NCBI GenBank assembly: GCA_015075305.1
Contig: JABTUS010000004.1
Location: 174,679 to 238,678 of the forward strand
Reading direction: 5' to 3'
DNA length: 64,000 nucleotides
Source of the DNA: Opitutaceae bacterium
GTDB taxonomy: Bacteria > Verrucomicrobiota > Verrucomicrobiia > Opitutales > Opitutaceae
The notes under the pieces were generated by a model. The model was not told where the DNA came from. It worked only from the letters and a program-made list of their open reading frames with translations, and did no database searches. This document shows positions 27,022 to 36,489 of this stretch, piece by piece (the stretch's first letter is position 1; each line of letters begins with the position of its first letter). A program made the translations under genes and the position numbers.

Positions 27022-27663
27022 TCAAAACCAGCGGAATTTCTCGGGTACGATAACAATGTCGTTGGGAATCAGGTAGATCTGTTCCACCTGTTGGCCATCC
27101 AAAATGCTTTGCAAATTGAGTGTGATTTTTCGGGTCACTCCGTTCTCGGTACGTATGACATCGACGGCGGTTGTTTTGGCCAAAGGTGAGAAACCGCCGA
27201 CTTGGAGAATGGCCTCCAGGGGAGTCAAGGGGCGATCCGTCTGAATTTTGCCGGGGGAATTGACGGCACCCGAGACGAAGACTGAGAACGATGAGGAAAC
27301 AACGGACACTATCACCTCATTGGAAACAAGCTGACTGGCGTAGCGCTTGGCCAGTTCGGCCTCCAGATCCAGTGGCGTCATTCCCACGACGCGCAGTTCG
27401 CCCAGCATGGCGAGAGTGATTCTGCCGTCCGGGCGGATTGTTTGCTGGGCATCCAGATTGGGTGAGGCCGGAAAGGAAATCTTGATCAAGTCGCCCTCGC
27501 GCAGTTTCTGCGCGGAATTCGCGAAGCTCGAGAGGTCCTGCGGGCGGGTTGCGACCTGCGTGGTTTCGCAGCCGGTGACAAGGAGCGCAATGGCCAGCAA
27601 GGGAGCCGCCAGCAAGGGAGCTGCCCGGCGTGGGAATCGTGTTTTGGTTAGGTCATTCATCAT
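27022..27663 (-). CDS. polysaccharide export lipoprotein (Wza/EpsD-like, short form)
   Basis: A 213-residue lipoprotein with lipobox LLVTGC. After it comes a Poly_export domain (LREGDLIKISFPASPNLDAQQTIRPDGRITLAMLGELRV) and an SLBB-like domain (VFVSGAVNSPGKI, LTPLEAILQVGGFSPLA). The size fits the short outer-membrane export proteins found in exosortase-linked and other EPS loci rather than full-length Wza. It would form part of the outer-membrane channel for an exopolysaccharide. It lies 367 bp from the cargo gene and downstream of GT2 and epimerase genes on the same strand. Confidence 0.9.
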   Translation of the reverse strand: MMNDLTKTRFPRRAAPLLAAPLLAIALLVTGCETTQVATRPQDLSSFANSAQKLREGDLIKISFPASPNLDAQQTIRPDGRITLAMLGELRVVGMTPLDLEAELAKRYASQLVSNEVIVSVVSSSFSVFVSGAVNSPGKIQTDRPLTPLEAILQVGGFSPLAKTTAVDVIRTENGVTRKITLNLQSILDGQQVEQIYLIPNDIVIVPEKFRWF

Positions 27664-27784
27664 CCGGAGCTGGTGCTTGAACTGCCGCGAAGCATGGCAT
27701 TCCCCGTCGGGCAGGACAACGGGAATCTACCGAAAGGCGTGTTACTACTGACAGCCGCGCCGCTGTTTCGGGCGGGTGATGCGG

Positions 27785-28540
27785 CTATTGACGGTGGTAG
27801 TCGCCGCGGCTGAAGAACTTTTCGAGCCAGACGTACATGCAAATGAAGAAATAACGGCTTCCCATTTCCTTGATCTTCAGCTTGGCAGTGCCGTACCTGC
27901 GATTCTGCCAGTGAATGGGAGTAATTGTCCAAGAATAGCCTCGGACAATCGCCTTGAGCGGAAGTTCGACCGTCAGATTGAAATGCGGAGAAAGCAAAGG
28001 CCGGCAGCCATCTATCACGGTGCGACGATAGGCTTTGAAGGCGTTGGTCGTGTCGTTGAGCGAAATGGCGAAGAGACTTTTGATGAACAGGTTGGCCAGA
28101 CGGTTGACCAGCAGCTTGACGCGTGGGTAGTCGACGACCCTGCTTCCCCTGATGAATCGGCTGCCGAAGACGCACTCCCTGCCGGAATTCAGCAGGTTCC
28201 AGTAGGTCACCGCGTCATCAGGTGAGTCCGATGCGTCGGCCATCATGATCACGACGGCGTCGCCCGAGCTATTGTTCAATCCGTGAATGATGGCCCGGCC
28301 AAAGCCGTGAAGTCCTGTGTTCTGCAATGGAATCAGGGTGGGTATACGACTCGCCTTGAGCTCCTGGAGCACCTGCCAGGTGCGATCCTTCGAGCCGTCG
28401 TCGACCACCACGATCTCGTGGGGGATACCCGCCGCCGTAAAGCGCTCGAAGATTGCGCGAACGGTCTCGGGCAGCGACTCCTCCTCATCCCTCGCAGGGA
28501 TGATGACGGAATACAGGCGCAAGGGAGGCAGGGGGCGCAT
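27785..28540 (-). CDS. GT2-family glycosyltransferase (dolichyl-phosphate mannosyltransferase-like)
   Basis: A 251-residue GT-A glycosyltransferase: VIIPARDEEESLPETV at the N-terminus, the nucleotide-binding EIVVVDDGSKDRTW, and MMADASDSPDD as the DxD-type metal site. The layout matches polyprenyl-phosphate mannosyl/glucosyltransferases (DPM1-like). It has no C-terminal membrane helices. It would transfer a sugar to a lipid carrier or modify an envelope glycan. It lies 28 bp downstream of the epimerase gene and upstream of the export lipoprotein, so a shared polysaccharide role is likely. Confidence 0.92.
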   Translation of the reverse strand: MRPLPPLRLYSVIIPARDEEESLPETVRAIFERFTAAGIPHEIVVVDDGSKDRTWQVLQELKASRIPTLIPLQNTGLHGFGRAIIHGLNNSSGDAVVIMMADASDSPDDAVTYWNLLNSGRECVFGSRFIRGSRVVDYPRVKLLVNRLANLFIKSLFAISLNDTTNAFKAYRRTVIDGCRPLLSPHFNLTVELPLKAIVRGYSWTITPIHWQNRRYGTAKLKIKEMGSRYFFICMYVWLEKFFSRGDYHRQ

Positions 28541-28568
28541 TGCGGAGCCGCGTCTTGGTGGCGAACAT

Positions 28569-29630
28569 TCAGACGGAATTCCTGCGCAACCAGCTTTCCA
28601 CTATCTGACGCACGGTATCCACGAGCGTCTGCGTGATGTCCCATCCGGGGTAGTGTGCCTTCATCTTCCGCAGGTCGGAGTAGTAGCAGATGTGGTCGCC
28701 GAGCCGGTGTTGATCCGTGTAGCTGTAAACCTGCTTTTTCCCGGAAAATTCAGCGACAATCTCGAATGCTTCCAGGATGGACGTGCTGTTGGTCTTCCCG
28801 CCGCCCAGGTTGTAAACTTCCCCGATCCTCGGGGCACCGACAAAGGCTGCGATGAAACGCGCGACATCGAGGGCGTGGATGTTGTCCCTGACCTGTTTTC
28901 CCTTGTATCCAAAAACCCTGTACTCGCGGCCCTCGAGATTGCATTTGACGAGGTAGGACAGGAATCCGTGGAGTTCCACCCCGGAATGATTGGGGCCGGT
29001 GAGGCAGCCGCCGCGCAGGCAGCAGGTCGGCATGTTGAAGTACCGCCCGTACTCCTGGACCATGAGATCGGCGGCGGCCTTGGATGCACCGAAGAGGGAG
29101 TGCTTGGATTGGTCGATCGTGAAGGATTCGCTGATCCCGTGCTCGTAGGCGGCATCGGCGTAGTCCCACCGGGTGGGCAGTTCCTTCAATGCGATTCTGT
29201 TCGGTGCGTCACCATAGACCTTGTTCGTGCTCATGTGCACGAATGGCGACTCCGGGCAGGCCTGGCGCGCGGCTTCGAGAAGATTGAGCGTGCCGACGGC
29301 GTTCGTGTCGAAATCGTCGAAAGGGATCGAGGCCGCACGATCGTGGGATGGCTGGGCTGCCGTGTGCACAATGACGGACGGCTTGATCCGGGCCAGAAGG
29401 GCCAGAACGCCGGGCCGGTCACGAATGTCCAGTTCATGATGGACAAAGCCCTTCAGTTCCCGGGCCAGGCGCGACTGATTCCAGCGTGTGTCACCCTGGG
29501 GACCAAAAAAAATCGCCCGCTGATTGTTGTCCACGCCATGCACGACGCAGCCCAGTTCGCGGGAGAAATAGCTGCAGACTTCCGAACCGATGAGACCTGA
29601 GGAACCTGTAACCAGGAGCGTTTTGGGCAT
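28569..29630 (-). CDS. NAD-dependent epimerase/dehydratase, CDP-paratose 2-epimerase-like
   Basis: Start set at the ATG 29628-29630 ([15 protein letters not shown]), which gives 353 residues with the Rossmann motif at the very N-terminus. The segment [14 protein letters not shown], then [18 protein letters not shown] and [12 protein letters not shown], closely follows the wording of CDP-paratose/CDP-tyvelose 2-epimerases. The usual Tyr of the YxxxK pair is replaced in this stretch by FGASKAAAD, although Lys is kept. It would make a nucleotide-activated deoxysugar for an envelope polysaccharide. It is the first gene of the epimerase-GT2-export group. Confidence 0.85.
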   Translation of the reverse strand: MPKTLLVTGSSGLIGSEVCSYFSRELGCVVHGVDNNQRAIFFGPQGDTRWNQSRLARELKGFVHHELDIRDRPGVLALLARIKPSVIVHTAAQPSHDRAASIPFDDFDTNAVGTLNLLEAARQACPESPFVHMSTNKVYGDAPNRIALKELPTRWDYADAAYEHGISESFTIDQSKHSLFGASKAAADLMVQEYGRYFNMPTCCLRGGCLTGPNHSGVELHGFLSYLVKCNLEGREYRVFGYKGKQVRDNIHALDVARFIAAFVGAPRIGEVYNLGGGKTNSTSILEAFEIVAEFSGKKQVYSYTDQHRLGDHICYYSDLRKMKAHYPGWDITQTLVDTVRQIVESWLRRNSV

Positions 29631-29760
29631 TGGAAGCAATCAGTTGAAGGGTTGGCGATGAAGATGGCGAGCGGAAGATGGCGCGGGAAAACGGCGGCAC
29701 CGGCACGACGAAACGATGTCGACATCCCGGAAACGCGCTGAAACTAATACGTTCCCACCC

Positions 29761-30609
29761 ATGAAAAAGATTCACCTCCGTTTGTTGATTGTTGGATTCA
29801 TGCTCGCGCTTGCCGGCCGCGCCTCGGCGGATGAGCCGGGTATCAAGCTGGGCCTTCAGTCGTGGACCTGTCGAAACATGACGTTCGAGCAGACCGTCGC
29901 GTTCGCGGAAAAACACGGCATCAAGTACCTTCAGCTCATCCCCAATCACCTGAATCCGGATGATCCGATCGATCTGAATCTGCACAAGAAGGCGTTGGTG
30001 GAGGCGAAGGGCATGACGATCTACACCTTTGGCGTGACAAAGACGTCGATGGACAAGGAGGCCAATCGAAAGATTTTTGAATTCGCCCGGCGGATGGGCA
30101 TCAAGCTGATCGTGGTCGAGCCCAAGAATCTGGACGAATGGGACGGTCTGGAGGAGTTGGTGAAGGAGTACGACATCAGGCTCGCCATCCACAATCACGA
30201 CATCCAGACGACCTACGGCAATCCCGCCACGGTGAAGGCGATTCTTGCGAAGCGCGACAAGCGCATTGGCGTGTGCCTTGATGTCGGCTGGATCACGGCG
30301 GCCGGCTTCGATGCCGCCAAGGTCTTCAAGGAGTACAATGGGCGCGTGTATGACCTCCACTTGAAGGACAAGCACATCGAGAAGGGCGCGGATGGGAAGA
30401 AGATCGCGGTCGACACCGAGATCGGCAAGGGCGACGCGAACTACCCGGGCTTGTTTGCCGAGATCAAGAAGAGCGGATGGTCTGGTGTTGCAGCGATCGA
30501 AACAGACAGCAAGGCCTTCGCGGAAAACCCGAACCGCCTGGTGAAGGAAGCCCAGACATTCTTCAACATGATGACCAGCGCCATGGGAGGCAAGGCATCG
30601 AAAAAATAG
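29761..30609 (+). CDS. exported sugar phosphate isomerase/epimerase-like protein
   Basis: Start taken at the ATG 29761, directly followed by a signal peptide (MKKIHLRLLIVGFMLALAGRASA), giving 282 residues. The remainder is a xylose-isomerase-like TIM barrel: IKLGLQSWTCRNMTFEQTV, KLIVVEPKNLDEWD, IRLAIHNHDIQ, VCLDVGWITAAGF and VYDLHLKDKH, and a final VAAIETDS. The metal ligands (Glu, His, Asp, Glu) appear present. Export of such enzymes to the periplasm is common in Verrucomicrobiota and Planctomycetota but the substrate is unknown. It is divergent from the epimerase gene. Confidence 0.87.
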   Translation: MKKIHLRLLIVGFMLALAGRASADEPGIKLGLQSWTCRNMTFEQTVAFAEKHGIKYLQLIPNHLNPDDPIDLNLHKKALVEAKGMTIYTFGVTKTSMDKEANRKIFEFARRMGIKLIVVEPKNLDEWDGLEELVKEYDIRLAIHNHDIQTTYGNPATVKAILAKRDKRIGVCLDVGWITAAGFDAAKVFKEYNGRVYDLHLKDKHIEKGADGKKIAVDTEIGKGDANYPGLFAEIKKSGWSGVAAIETDSKAFAENPNRLVKEAQTFFNMMTSAMGGKASKK

Positions 30610-30673
30610 TCCGATCGCATCATCTATTGCTCTGCGCCGGGCCTTCGCCCGTGCGCGCACTCATTTCCCAGCC

Positions 30674-32584
30674 ATGAGCCAGCGATTTGTCGAAGCCCAG
30701 CAGCGCGAGCGCATCCCCACTGATGTTTTTCCTCGCGCCGATGATGCGTGCATCCATGTCGCCAAGGAAATCGCATCTCTGATCCGCAGCCGGCAGGCCG
30801 AGGGGCGGAATGCGGTGCTCGGGCTGGCCACGGGTTCGACTCCGGTGCGCCTGTATCGCCAGCTCATCCGCATGCACCGCGAGGAGGGGCTGAGTTTCAG
30901 GAATGTCGTCACCTTCAATCTCGACGAATACTACGGCCTGCCCCGCTCGCACCCGGAAAGCTACTGGCAGTTCATGCGCAAGCAGCTTTTCGATCACATC
31001 GACATCCCGGACGAGAACATCAACCTTCCCGACGGCACGGTGGCCCGTGCGGATGTGTTCGCCTGGTGCAAGGGCTATGAGGACAAGATCAAGTCTGTTG
31101 GTGGACTGGACTTCCAGATCCTTGGCATTGGGCGCACCGGGCACATCGGATTCAATGAGCCCGGGTCAACCCGGGATTCGCGCACCCGCCTGGTGACGCT
31201 GGACAGCCTGACTCGCCGCGATGCCGCGCGCGATTTCCTGGGCGATGCGCATGTGCCGCGTTTTGCGATCACGATGGGGGTGGGCACGATCCTGGATGCG
31301 CGGGCGATCGTGCTCCTGGCGTGGGGCGAAGGAAAGGCGTCGGTCATCGCCCAGGCGGTCGAGAAGCCGCCGACAGACTCGCTGCCCGCGAGTTTCCTGC
31401 AGGGGCACGCGAATGTGCGCTTCATGATCGATCAGGCGGCGGCCTCCGCCCTGACGCGCATGCGCCACCCCTGGCTCGTGGGGGCGATCGAGTGGACTCC
31501 ATTCCGCACCCGGCAGGCGGTCATCTGGCTTTCGCTGACGCTGCAGAAGCCCGTGCTCAAGCTGCTCGACGAGGACTACAGCGAGCATGGCATGTCGGAC
31601 CTTCTGGTGGAGCAGGGACCGGCCTACGGGCTGAACATTCGGATCTTCAACGAACTTCAGCACACGATTACCGGCTGGCCGGGTGGCAAGCCCAAGGCGG
31701 ATGACTCCCGCCGGCCGGAGCGGGCGGAGCCGTTTCCCAAACGCGTTGTCATCTTCAGTCCCGAGCCGTCGCACGATGTCCTTGGCATGGGCGGAACCGT
31801 CCGGAGGCTGGTGGAGCAGGGGCACGATGTGACTCTGATTTATCAGACGTCGGGCAACCTCGCGGTTCCGGATGACGAGGCGGAGATGGCGGCGGACCTG
31901 ATTGCTGAATTGAGCGGGGAGTTTGACCGCTCGGAAGGGCCGACAGGCCGCTTTGCGAAGGACGTCCAGAAACAATTGCAGGCGAAGTCGGCGTTTGAAG
32001 GTGACACGCCACAGATCCGCCGGCTCAAGGGACTGCTCCGGCGCGGGGAGGCCTGCGCCTCGCTGCAGACCTGCGGAGTCGGCAAGGAACGCATACGATT
32101 CCTGGATCTGGCATTCTATGAGCGCGGCAGGTACCGCCAGTTCGCTCCGGGTGATGAGGATCTGGGTGTCGTGACGAAGGTGCTGAGGGAGTTGTCCCCA
32201 CACCAGATTTTTGCAACGGGCGACCGCGATGATCCGTCGTCGGTCACGGCGGTCTGTTTCGATCTCGTGCGGCGGGCGTGTCACGCGCTGCGTGACGAGG
32301 CGTGGTTCAAGGACTGCCGTGTCTGGCTGTATCGCGGAGTCGAGACTCCGTGGGAGGCGGCCGAGATCGACATGGCCGTGCCGATCAGCCCGCGGGAGCT
32401 CGCGCAGAAGACCCAGGCCATCTTTTATCACAAGAGCCAGCGGAGCCAGACGCCCGTGGACGCGGGGTTGCGCGAGGCCTGGCAGCAGGCGGAGCAGCAC
32501 AATCGCGGCCTTGCCGCGACCTATGACGGGCTCGGGCTGGCGAACTACGAGGCCATCGAGGCCTTCCAGCGCTGGAATCCGTAG
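30674..32584 (+). CDS. glucosamine-6-phosphate deaminase-like (NagB) fused to a decayed LmbE-like domain
   Basis: A 636-residue two-domain protein. Residues 1-330 are NagB-like, with GLATGSTP as phosphate loop, FNLDEYYGLP including Asp84, and GIGRTGHIGFNEPGS with His157 and Glu162; the Asp usual before Gly-His is Thr155, as in other long NagB-like proteins. Residues 355-636 resemble the LmbE/PIG-L deacetylase partner of these proteins, but the zinc motif HPDD is replaced by EPSHD (Glu364, Ser366, His367) and the second motif PHGTH by PSSVT (521-525). The domain therefore probably lacks deacetylase activity. The N-terminal part would convert glucosamine 6-phosphate to fructose 6-phosphate and ammonia. 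Confidence 0.9.
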   Translation: MSQRFVEAQQRERIPTDVFPRADDACIHVAKEIASLIRSRQAEGRNAVLGLATGSTPVRLYRQLIRMHREEGLSFRNVVTFNLDEYYGLPRSHPESYWQFMRKQLFDHIDIPDENINLPDGTVARADVFAWCKGYEDKIKSVGGLDFQILGIGRTGHIGFNEPGSTRDSRTRLVTLDSLTRRDAARDFLGDAHVPRFAITMGVGTILDARAIVLLAWGEGKASVIAQAVEKPPTDSLPASFLQGHANVRFMIDQAAASALTRMRHPWLVGAIEWTPFRTRQAVIWLSLTLQKPVLKLLDEDYSEHGMSDLLVEQGPAYGLNIRIFNELQHTITGWPGGKPKADDSRRPERAEPFPKRVVIFSPEPSHDVLGMGGTVRRLVEQGHDVTLIYQTSGNLAVPDDEAEMAADLIAELSGEFDRSEGPTGRFAKDVQKQLQAKSAFEGDTPQIRRLKGLLRRGEACASLQTCGVGKERIRFLDLAFYERGRYRQFAPGDEDLGVVTKVLRELSPHQIFATGDRDDPSSVTAVCFDLVRRACHALRDEAWFKDCRVWLYRGVETPWEAAEIDMAVPISPRELAQKTQAIFYHKSQRSQTPVDAGLREAWQQAEQHNRGLAATYDGLGLANYEAIEAFQRWNP

Positions 32585-32620
32585 TTGAATTATGGATACA
32601 GTGGGGCGGTTCCCAATCGC

Positions 32621-32682
32621 CTGGAGGGGCACGCTCCGTCGTGACCTGGCTCGGGATTGACCGGCGGAGAATCCCTGATTTC
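32621..32682 (+). repeat. interspersed repeat copy
   Basis: The copy starts TGGAGGGGCACGCTCCGTCG and continues with the CGTGACCTGG segment seen in other copies. It lies in the 154-bp gap between the convergent NagB-like and oxidoreductase genes. Confidence 0.7.
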
Positions 32683-32738
32683 CGATCTCGGACCTAGCCC
32701 GAACGCTGCACCCCGGCTGCGCCTTGTCCTGCGCGATC

Positions 32739-33818
32739 CTACAACTCGATTGTCCGGCCCTCTCGCGCGGACTGGTCCGCGGCGAGTACGATTCTGAGGC
32801 TGTCCACGGCGCTTTCGAGGTGCTCGGTGAGATCGATGTCCTTGCGGATGGCGTTGAGGAAAACCTCCTGCTCGCGCCGGCAGAGCTCGTCGTGGCTGGG
32901 CTCGTCGGACACGTCGATCCATTCATCCTTGCGCGTGAAATTGCCGTCGGGGCCGAGGTCGGAGTAGTGGCGCAACAGCGACTCGGTTTTCGAATGGGAG
33001 TCCACATCGGCGGAGCTTCCCGCGCCGCCTGCCGTTTTCGCGACGATGCTGACGCAGCCACGGGGTCCGACGACATCCTTCACGAAGAACGCGGTCTCGC
33101 TCATCATGGGCCCCCAGCCCGCCTCATACCAGCCGACCGAGCCGTCCGCGAACGTCACCTGAAGCTGACCGTAGTTGGGTTTGCCCGGTGGAATGTCCCC
33201 GGTCAGCCGGGCCTGGATGCCGCTGACGCGCACGGGTCGCGAACCGGTCATGCGGCACATGACCTCGACGTAGTGAACGCCGCAGTCGACGATCGGTGAA
33301 AGCGATGCAATCAGGTTCTTGTGGGTCCTCCAGTTGGCTCCTGAACTCTGCTGGTTGAGGTTCATACGCATCACCAGCGGCTTGCCGAGTGTGTGCGTGA
33401 TCTCCACGAAACGCTTCCACGAGGGATGCACCTGAAGGATGTATCCCACGACAACCTTTTTTCCCATGCGTTTGGCGGTGTCGATGACGCGGCGACAATC
33501 GGCGATGTTCTCAGCCAGCGGCTTCTCCAGGAAAACATGCGCGCCGGCGTTGAGGGCGGCGAGCGCGTACTCTGCATGGGTGTCCGGGTAGGTGCTGATG
33601 CAAACCGCGTCGGGACGGGTGTGGGCCAGTGCGTCCGAATAGCTGGAGAATTCAGGATATGTGTTTCCGAATTCGGCGTTCAACCGGCGGCGGGATTCCG
33701 CGCCGCGGCTGACCAGGCCGACGATCTTGAAATGCTGCGGAAGGCCGTGGTAGGCGCGCGCATGGGATGTTCCCATGTGACCACAGCCGACCACAAGGAT
33801 GCGAATTGGCGAATGCAT
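32739..33818 (-). CDS. Gfo/Idh/MocA-family oxidoreductase
   Basis: The ATG at 33816-33818 gives 359 residues. The Rossmann fold reads RILVVGCGHMGTSHARAYHG, then CISTYPDTHAEYALAAL and VFLEKPLAENIADC with the conserved Glu-Lys-Pro. The catalytic-region His is in VDCGVHYVEVM. It is a cytoplasmic NAD(P)-dependent sugar oxidoreductase, 37 bp downstream of the MFS transporter gene and probably co-transcribed with it, so it should act on the imported compound. A second family member is encoded divergently at 35326. Confidence 0.92.
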   Translation of the reverse strand: MHSPIRILVVGCGHMGTSHARAYHGLPQHFKIVGLVSRGAESRRRLNAEFGNTYPEFSSYSDALAHTRPDAVCISTYPDTHAEYALAALNAGAHVFLEKPLAENIADCRRVIDTAKRMGKKVVVGYILQVHPSWKRFVEITHTLGKPLVMRMNLNQQSSGANWRTHKNLIASLSPIVDCGVHYVEVMCRMTGSRPVRVSGIQARLTGDIPPGKPNYGQLQVTFADGSVGWYEAGWGPMMSETAFFVKDVVGPRGCVSIVAKTAGGAGSSADVDSHSKTESLLRHYSDLGPDGNFTRKDEWIDVSDEPSHDELCRREQEVFLNAIRKDIDLTEHLESAVDSLRIVLAADQSAREGRTIEL

Positions 33819-33855
33819 GACAAATGGAGGAGAGACGGGAAGGCCGGGGAGCTGC

Positions 33856-35094
33856 TCAGTGGGGAAGATCGGGTGCTGCGGCGGCCGCGCCGGGACCGTG
33901 CGTCGGCGGACGGAAGAATAGCATGAGCAGCATGATGCCGCCGATCGCGGCGAGCGTCGGCACAAGGAACAGCTTCTGGTAGTCGACGACTCCGAGCGGG
34001 GAGGAGTAGGCTGCCGCCAGCCGGGGAAAGAGCTGGCTCGAGACAACCATGCCGGCGCCGAGGATCAGCAGGTTGGCGGCCCCCTGCGCGCTCGTGCGCA
34101 CGTCCGACGGAAACACGGCGTCAACGAAGATGTAGACGGTCGCAAAAAAGAAGGCGTAGCAGATGCCGTGAAGCACCTGCACGGAGACAATGAGCCAGGT
34201 GTAGCCTGAATCCGCGAAGAGCGCGAACACGCCGTAGCGGGCGGCGTGGCCGAGGATTCCGATGATCATGGTCCATTTCCACCCGAGCTTTCTGAGAACC
34301 GCCCCCAGGGCCAGCATGGTCACGATTTCCGCGACCTGACCGATGCTGCTGACCACCATGGTCATTTTTGCGGAGATGCCGACATGTGTGAGAAACCCGT
34401 CGATCACCACGAAGTAGCCGTTGTGGATCACGGAGTCGATGAATGTGACGAGAAACAGGATTGCGACGAATGGGAGGCGAAGCAGTTTCGCCGCGCGCAG
34501 CCAGGCGAGACGGTCCAGTCCCTGAGCGTCGGTGCGGGCGGGAGTGTGCGGCAGAGTAAGGCTGTAGGCCGCCAGCACGAGTGAAAGGACGCCCGCCACG
34601 ATGAAGACCCATCGCGTTTCCGATGCATCGGCCTTGTCACCGAGCAGGAAAATGAACGGCCAGCTCACGACGATCCATCCGATCGTTCCGCCCATGCGCA
34701 CGAAGCCGAAATCCCTGGCGGGATCCTTCAGGTTTGCGAAGGCGAGCGAGTTGGCGACCGAGATCGTGGGAACGAAGAGCAGGCCGTAGACTAGGAAGAT
34801 GGCGAAGAAGCCCGCGAAGCTTTGGACAAACGCGCATGCGATCAGGGCGATGCCACCGACCAGGTGGCTGAAGGAAAGGAAGCGCTCGGCGGCAAAATTG
34901 CGGTCGGCAAACTGATTGCTGAAGAACATGCCCACCACCGAGGCGATTCCAAAGACACTTCCCACCCAGCCCTGCTGCCCGGCGCTGAATCCGAGCATGC
35001 CCATGTACGGGAAAATCTTGATCTGCCAGGCTCCCCAGATCCCGATTTCCAGGATCATCATGAGGAAGAGGCGGTACTTGTTGGCTGGGTTCAT
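33856..35094 (-). CDS. MFS transporter, nucleoside:H+ symporter-like
   Basis: Start taken at ATG 35092-35094 (MNPANKYRLFLMMILEIGIWGAW), giving 412 residues. About twelve transmembrane segments are visible, with the IGIWGAWQIKIFPYM opening and FGFVRMGGTIGWIVVSWPF in the fourth helix region typical of NupG/XapB-like and related sugar/nucleoside symporters of Bacteroidetes and Verrucomicrobiota. It would bring a sugar or nucleoside into the cytoplasm with protons. The gene is head-to-head with the oxidoreductase at 35326 (231-bp shared promoter region) and precedes another oxidoreductase on its own strand. Confidence 0.82.
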   Translation of the reverse strand: MNPANKYRLFLMMILEIGIWGAWQIKIFPYMGMLGFSAGQQGWVGSVFGIASVVGMFFSNQFADRNFAAERFLSFSHLVGGIALIACAFVQSFAGFFAIFLVYGLLFVPTISVANSLAFANLKDPARDFGFVRMGGTIGWIVVSWPFIFLLGDKADASETRWVFIVAGVLSLVLAAYSLTLPHTPARTDAQGLDRLAWLRAAKLLRLPFVAILFLVTFIDSVIHNGYFVVIDGFLTHVGISAKMTMVVSSIGQVAEIVTMLALGAVLRKLGWKWTMIIGILGHAARYGVFALFADSGYTWLIVSVQVLHGICYAFFFATVYIFVDAVFPSDVRTSAQGAANLLILGAGMVVSSQLFPRLAAAYSSPLGVVDYQKLFLVPTLAAIGGIMLLMLFFRPPTHGPGAAAAAPDLPH

Positions 35095-35325
35095 AGGGAT
35101 GCAGACGGAAGTCTGATGCGCAGGGATGGGTTGGGTTGTGGGGGCACTTCTGACTGTCAGGGATTCGTGGCGTCGCGAGGGAAAAGGCAAGCTTCATGGT
35201 GCGGCGAGGCTTTCCCTGCAATCCCCGATGGCGCATTTTTCGATGAACCCACATCCGCTCGAAGAGAGTTGCCATTTGCTGGATGGTTCCGACCGGACCT
35301 TCAGGACGCAGGAGGCGGCACAAAC

Positions 35326-36489
35326 ATGAGTCGGGCACCGTTCAAAGTCGCCATTGTTGGCATTTCCGGATACGGCCGGATCCATCTTCAGCTTGCAAGG
35401 GAAGCGGTGGAACAGGGGCTAATGAATCTCGTCGCAGCGGTCGTCATCAATCGGGCCGAGGTGAGCGAGGAGGCGGAGATGCTGGAGAGGAACGGCACGC
35501 GGCTCCACGCGACCTTTGAGGAGATGGTCTCCCGGGAGGCGGGACGCATCGATCTCTGCCTCATACCAACGGGCATTGCCTGGCATGCGCGGATGACGAT
35601 TGCGGCGTTGCGTGCCGGGATGAACGTTCTGGTCGAAAAGCCGCTCGCCAGTTCGCTTGCGGAGGTTGATGCGATCGCAGCGGAATCCGTCCGGTCCGGC
35701 CGGTTTGTTGCGGTGGGGTTTCAGGATATCTACAACCCGCTGGTCCAGCAGGCAAAGGAGCGGCTGCTCGATGGTGCGATCGGGCGACTGCAGTCGGTCA
35801 GGTTTCTTGGACTCTGGCCGCGGCCGACTTCGTATTTCACGCGGAACGGCTGGGCGGGTCGCATGGCGGTGGACGGAGTCCCCGTTCTCGATTCTCCGCT
35901 CAACAATGCCTTCGCCCATTTCGTGAATCTCGCGCTTTTCTTTGCCGGTGATGCGTTCGATGAGTCGGCCAAGGTCGAGGACATTCGGGCGGGGTTGTGG
36001 CGCACCAATGCCATAGAGATGTTCGATACCGGTGTTGTCACTGCCAGGACTGCCGACGGAGTCGCACTGTGGTTCGGGGCGTCCCATGCCTGCATGCAGA
36101 CACACGAGCCGGAAATTCACCTCCAGGGTGATCGCGGCGGAATGATCTGGCGGCATGAAAACGAATGCATTTGGGAGCTGGATGGAGGGAGCAATGAACG
36201 CGTGGTCCTTCCGAGCGCCGCGGAGGCCCGCCGCCTCATGATGCTCGCTGTCATGGACTGCCTGGCCGGGGGCTCGACGTTTCTTTGTGTTCCCCGAATG
36301 GCGCGGCGGCATACTGAACTCATCACCCGCGTGCATGAGTTGACTCCGATCCAGTCACTGCCCGGTGTGGCGCTTCCCATGGCTGCGAACGGAAATGCGG
36401 CCACCGTCCTGGCGGTGACGGGATTGGAGGCGGCGATGTTTGATGCCTTTGCGAATCGCTCGATCCCCCAATTGTTGCGGGTGAATTGA
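35326..36489 (+). CDS. Gfo/Idh/MocA-family oxidoreductase
   Basis: Start at ATG 35326, preceded by a good ribosome-binding site (CAGGAGGCGG). The 387-residue protein opens with KVAIVGISGYGRIHLQLARE; the conserved VLVEKPLASSLAEVDA follows, and the C-terminal domain has SPLNNAFAHFVNLALFF. The middle GFQDIYNPLVQQAKERLLDG is typical of the family. The open frame extends 168 codons upstream of this ATG but without any domain. It is a likely sugar oxidoreductase divergently paired with the transporter-oxidoreductase unit. Confidence 0.9.
   Translation: MSRAPFKVAIVGISGYGRIHLQLAREAVEQGLMNLVAAVVINRAEVSEEAEMLERNGTRLHATFEEMVSREAGRIDLCLIPTGIAWHARMTIAALRAGMNVLVEKPLASSLAEVDAIAAESVRSGRFVAVGFQDIYNPLVQQAKERLLDGAIGRLQSVRFLGLWPRPTSYFTRNGWAGRMAVDGVPVLDSPLNNAFAHFVNLALFFAGDAFDESAKVEDIRAGLWRTNAIEMFDTGVVTARTADGVALWFGASHACMQTHEPEIHLQGDRGGMIWRHENECIWELDGGSNERVVLPSAAEARRLMMLAVMDCLAGGSTFLCVPRMARRHTELITRVHELTPIQSLPGVALPMAANGNAATVLAVTGLEAAMFDAFANRSIPQLLRVN

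Noticed and set aside
31166..33076. Minus-strand open frame of 636 codons across the NagB-like gene
   Set aside because: It is antisense to a clear two-domain enzyme and its residues are Arg/Pro-rich without recognisable motifs.
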